DNA of 7,735 nucleotides from assembly GCA_017553665.1 (NCBI GenBank), contig JAFZKM010000179.1:1-7735 (forward strand), in the 5' to 3' direction. Positions 6,472 to 7,735 of this stretch are shown one piece after another; position 1 is the stretch's first letter; every line of letters begins with the position of its first letter. Below the pieces are notes generated by a model, which had not been told where the DNA came from, ran no database searches, and saw only the letters and a program-made list of their open reading frames with translations. A program made the translations under genes and the position numbers. The stretch is from Lachnospiraceae bacterium (lineage in GTDB: Bacteria > Bacillota_A > Clostridia > Lachnospirales > Lachnospiraceae).

Positions 6472-7482
6472 ATGGATATTATCAGACTTAAGCCCGTATT
6501 CAAGCAGATGATATGGGGCGGCAGCAGGATGAGGAGCGAGTTCGGGTATGATATCCCGGGCGACGATACAGGCGAATGCTGGGCGATTTCCGCTCATCCG
6601 AACGGCGACTGCAAGATCGCGAACGGAGAATTCAAAGGGATGAAGCTTTCCCGTCTTTGGGAGACAAGGCAGGAGCTCTTCGGGAACGCCTCGGAGATCG
6701 TAAAGCAGAGGCAGCAGGCCGCGGGACTCCGTACCGACGCATTTCCGGTGTTTCCGCTGCTCACGAAGATCATTGACGCAAAAAGCGATCTCAGCATTCA
6801 GGTGCATCCCGATGACAGCTACGCGATGGCCCATGAGAAAGGGTCGCTCGGAAAGACCGAATGCTGGTACGTGCTGGACTGCGATCCGGGTGCCACGATC
6901 ATCATCGGACACAATGCGAAGACTCACGAAGAGCTGAAGGACATGATAGAGACCGGGCGCTGGAACGAGTTCCTGCGCGAGATCCCGGTGCATAAGGGCG
7001 ACTTTTTCCAGATCGATCCCGGCACGCTGCATGCGATCAAAGGCGGGACCATGATCCTTGAGACGCAGCAGAACAGCGATATCACCTACCGCGTGTACGA
7101 TTACGGAAGGCTGCAGAACGGAAAGCCGAGACAATTGCACATTAAGCAGAGCATTGACGTGATAAAGGTTCCGTTCGAAGGCAGCGGCGCTAAGGACACG
7201 GGAGAATCTCTGATGTCTCCGGAAGGCTGCGGAAGCGGCTGCACACCGCTTGTTCATTGTGGGTATTACAATGTTTGGAGGCTTGACATCGAGGATAAAG
7301 ACTCGTATATTCATAAAGAACCGTTCCTGATCTGTTCGGTTACCGGTGGAGAAGGCCGGATCGTCCGGACCGGAGAAGATTACGGTGAAGATATTCGCAA
7401 AGGCGACCATTTTATACTTCCCGCAGGGTTTGGAGGTTTCACTCTCGAAGGAAAAATGCAGCTGATCTGTTCCTCGATCTGA
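6472..7482 (+). CDS. manA: Mannose-6-phosphate isomerase, class I
   Basis: This enzyme interconverts mannose-6-phosphate and fructose-6-phosphate in the cytosol, using zinc. At 336 residues it is the short form common in Bacillota. The metal-binding and active-site motifs are intact: IQVHPDD (Q110, H112), GKTECWY (E130) and PGTLHAI (H187), with the downstream arginine in ITYRVYDYG (R207). The N-terminal WGG and GECWAISAHPNG segments and the C-terminal cupin part are also typical of the family. The ribosome binding site GAGG (6461-6464) lies 7 bases before the ATG. A gap of 57 bases with no clear terminator separates it from the esterase gene, so it is probably the third gene of that unit. It connects mannose-1-phosphate made by the GH130 half to glycolysis, once a phosphomannomutase (not in this window) has converted it to mannose-6-phosphate. 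Confidence 0.95.
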   Translation: MDIIRLKPVFKQMIWGGSRMRSEFGYDIPGDDTGECWAISAHPNGDCKIANGEFKGMKLSRLWETRQELFGNASEIVKQRQQAAGLRTDAFPVFPLLTKIIDAKSDLSIQVHPDDSYAMAHEKGSLGKTECWYVLDCDPGATIIIGHNAKTHEELKDMIETGRWNEFLREIPVHKGDFFQIDPGTLHAIKGGTMILETQQNSDITYRVYDYGRLQNGKPRQLHIKQSIDVIKVPFEGSGAKDTGESLMSPEGCGSGCTPLVHCGYYNVWRLDIEDKDSYIHKEPFLICSVTGGEGRIVRTGEDYGEDIRKGDHFILPAGFGGFTLEGKMQLICSSI

Positions 7483-7555
7483 CGGACCGGGGCGGCAGCG
7501 GTTGTTGATGCGGCAATAAAATACCCCGAAAGGGATCATAGAGAGGAGATTCATA

Positions 7556-7735
7556 ATGAAAAAAAGTGTTTCACTTTTGATCGTGTTGTTTCTGACGGCT
7601 GCAGTCTTAGCAGGCTGCGCAAAGAAGGAGCCCGTGCTTCCCGAAGAGGAAGTAAAGGTGGCGGTTCTTAAGGGACCCACCGCCATTGCCATGGTAAATC
7701 TGATGTCGAAGTCAGACAAAGGCGAAGCCGGACTC
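7556..7735 (+). CDS. Lipoprotein, probable ABC transporter substrate-binding protein (3' truncated)
   Basis: Only the first 60 codons are inside the window; the frame is open at the right edge. The product begins with a lipoprotein signal peptide: MKKS, a hydrophobic core (residues 5-17) and lipobox LAGC with C21 as the lipidated cysteine. After a charged linker comes VKVAVLKGPTAIAMVNLM, which resembles the N-terminus of substrate-binding lipoproteins of the nitrate/sulfonate/thiamine-precursor type (COG0715-like) rather than sugar binders. That assignment is from memory and rests on few residues. GAGGAG (7543-7548) lies 7 bases before the ATG. The 73-base gap after manA has no convincing terminator or promoter, so it cannot be said whether it belongs to the mannoside unit. 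If it is not a sugar binder, it starts an unrelated transport operon. Confidence 0.7.
   Translation, partial: MKKSVSLLIVLFLTAAVLAGCAKKEPVLPEEEVKVAVLKGPTAIAMVNLMSKSDKGEAGL

Noticed and set aside
7517..7536. TAAAAT as a -10 box and the CCC-GAAA-GGG mini-hairpin before the lipoprotein
   Set aside because: No acceptable -35 lies 16-18 bases upstream of TAAAAT, and the three-pair stem without a T-run cannot serve as a terminator.
6307..7719. Open frame of 470 codons on the - strand across manA
   Set aside because: It covers an unambiguous mannose-6-phosphate isomerase and the lipoprotein start on the + strand, with no family resemblance of its own.

Overview
The window reads as a chromosomal piece of an anaerobic Bacillota bacterium, most likely a gut or rumen Clostridia member. 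The evidence is strong AGGAGG-type ribosome binding sites, SigA-type promoters, a strong preference for G or C in third codon positions, and a cellobiose 2-epimerase domain that, from memory, strongly resembles the Ruminococcus albus enzyme. The family-level assignment is inference. All convincing genes are on the + strand.

Layout. Bases 1-134 form a long imperfect inverted repeat, possibly a structured RNA or the end of an upstream unit. A promoter and leader (about 194-290) follow. They drive a two-gene unit: a 644-residue cytosolic protein with a NodB/GH57-like barrel and no function I can name (299-2233), then a 73-residue zinc-ribbon protein (2245-2466). That unit ends at a perfect 17-bp terminator hairpin (2468-2509). 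A near-consensus promoter (2518-2546) with a structured leader then starts a second unit: a fused cellobiose/mannobiose 2-epimerase and GH130 phosphorylase (2655-5126), an SGNH acetylesterase-like protein (5170-6414) and a class I mannose-6-phosphate isomerase (6472-7482). A lipoprotein, cut by the window edge, begins at 7556 and is probably a substrate-binding protein of an ABC transporter.

The second unit makes a coherent cytosolic pathway for imported, probably acetylated, beta-1,4-manno-oligosaccharides. The esterase would remove acetyl groups. The epimerase half would turn mannobiose into 4-O-beta-mannosyl-glucose. The phosphorylase half would split that into mannose-1-phosphate and glucose. 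After a phosphomutase step not encoded here, ManA would feed fructose-6-phosphate into glycolysis. No mannanase or sugar transporter is visible.

The most interesting points are three. First, consecutive pathway enzymes are fused in one polypeptide. Second, both transcription units appear to share the same promoter-plus-leader architecture: equal spacing, a common TGCG-N-AAAC...GTTT dyad, a common ATGCRCGATTTTTT element just before the ribosome binding site, and one compensatory base change. This suggests an undescribed cis-regulatory element co-controlling both units. Third, by that link the unknown barrel protein and its zinc-ribbon partner become candidates for new members of a mannan-use system.
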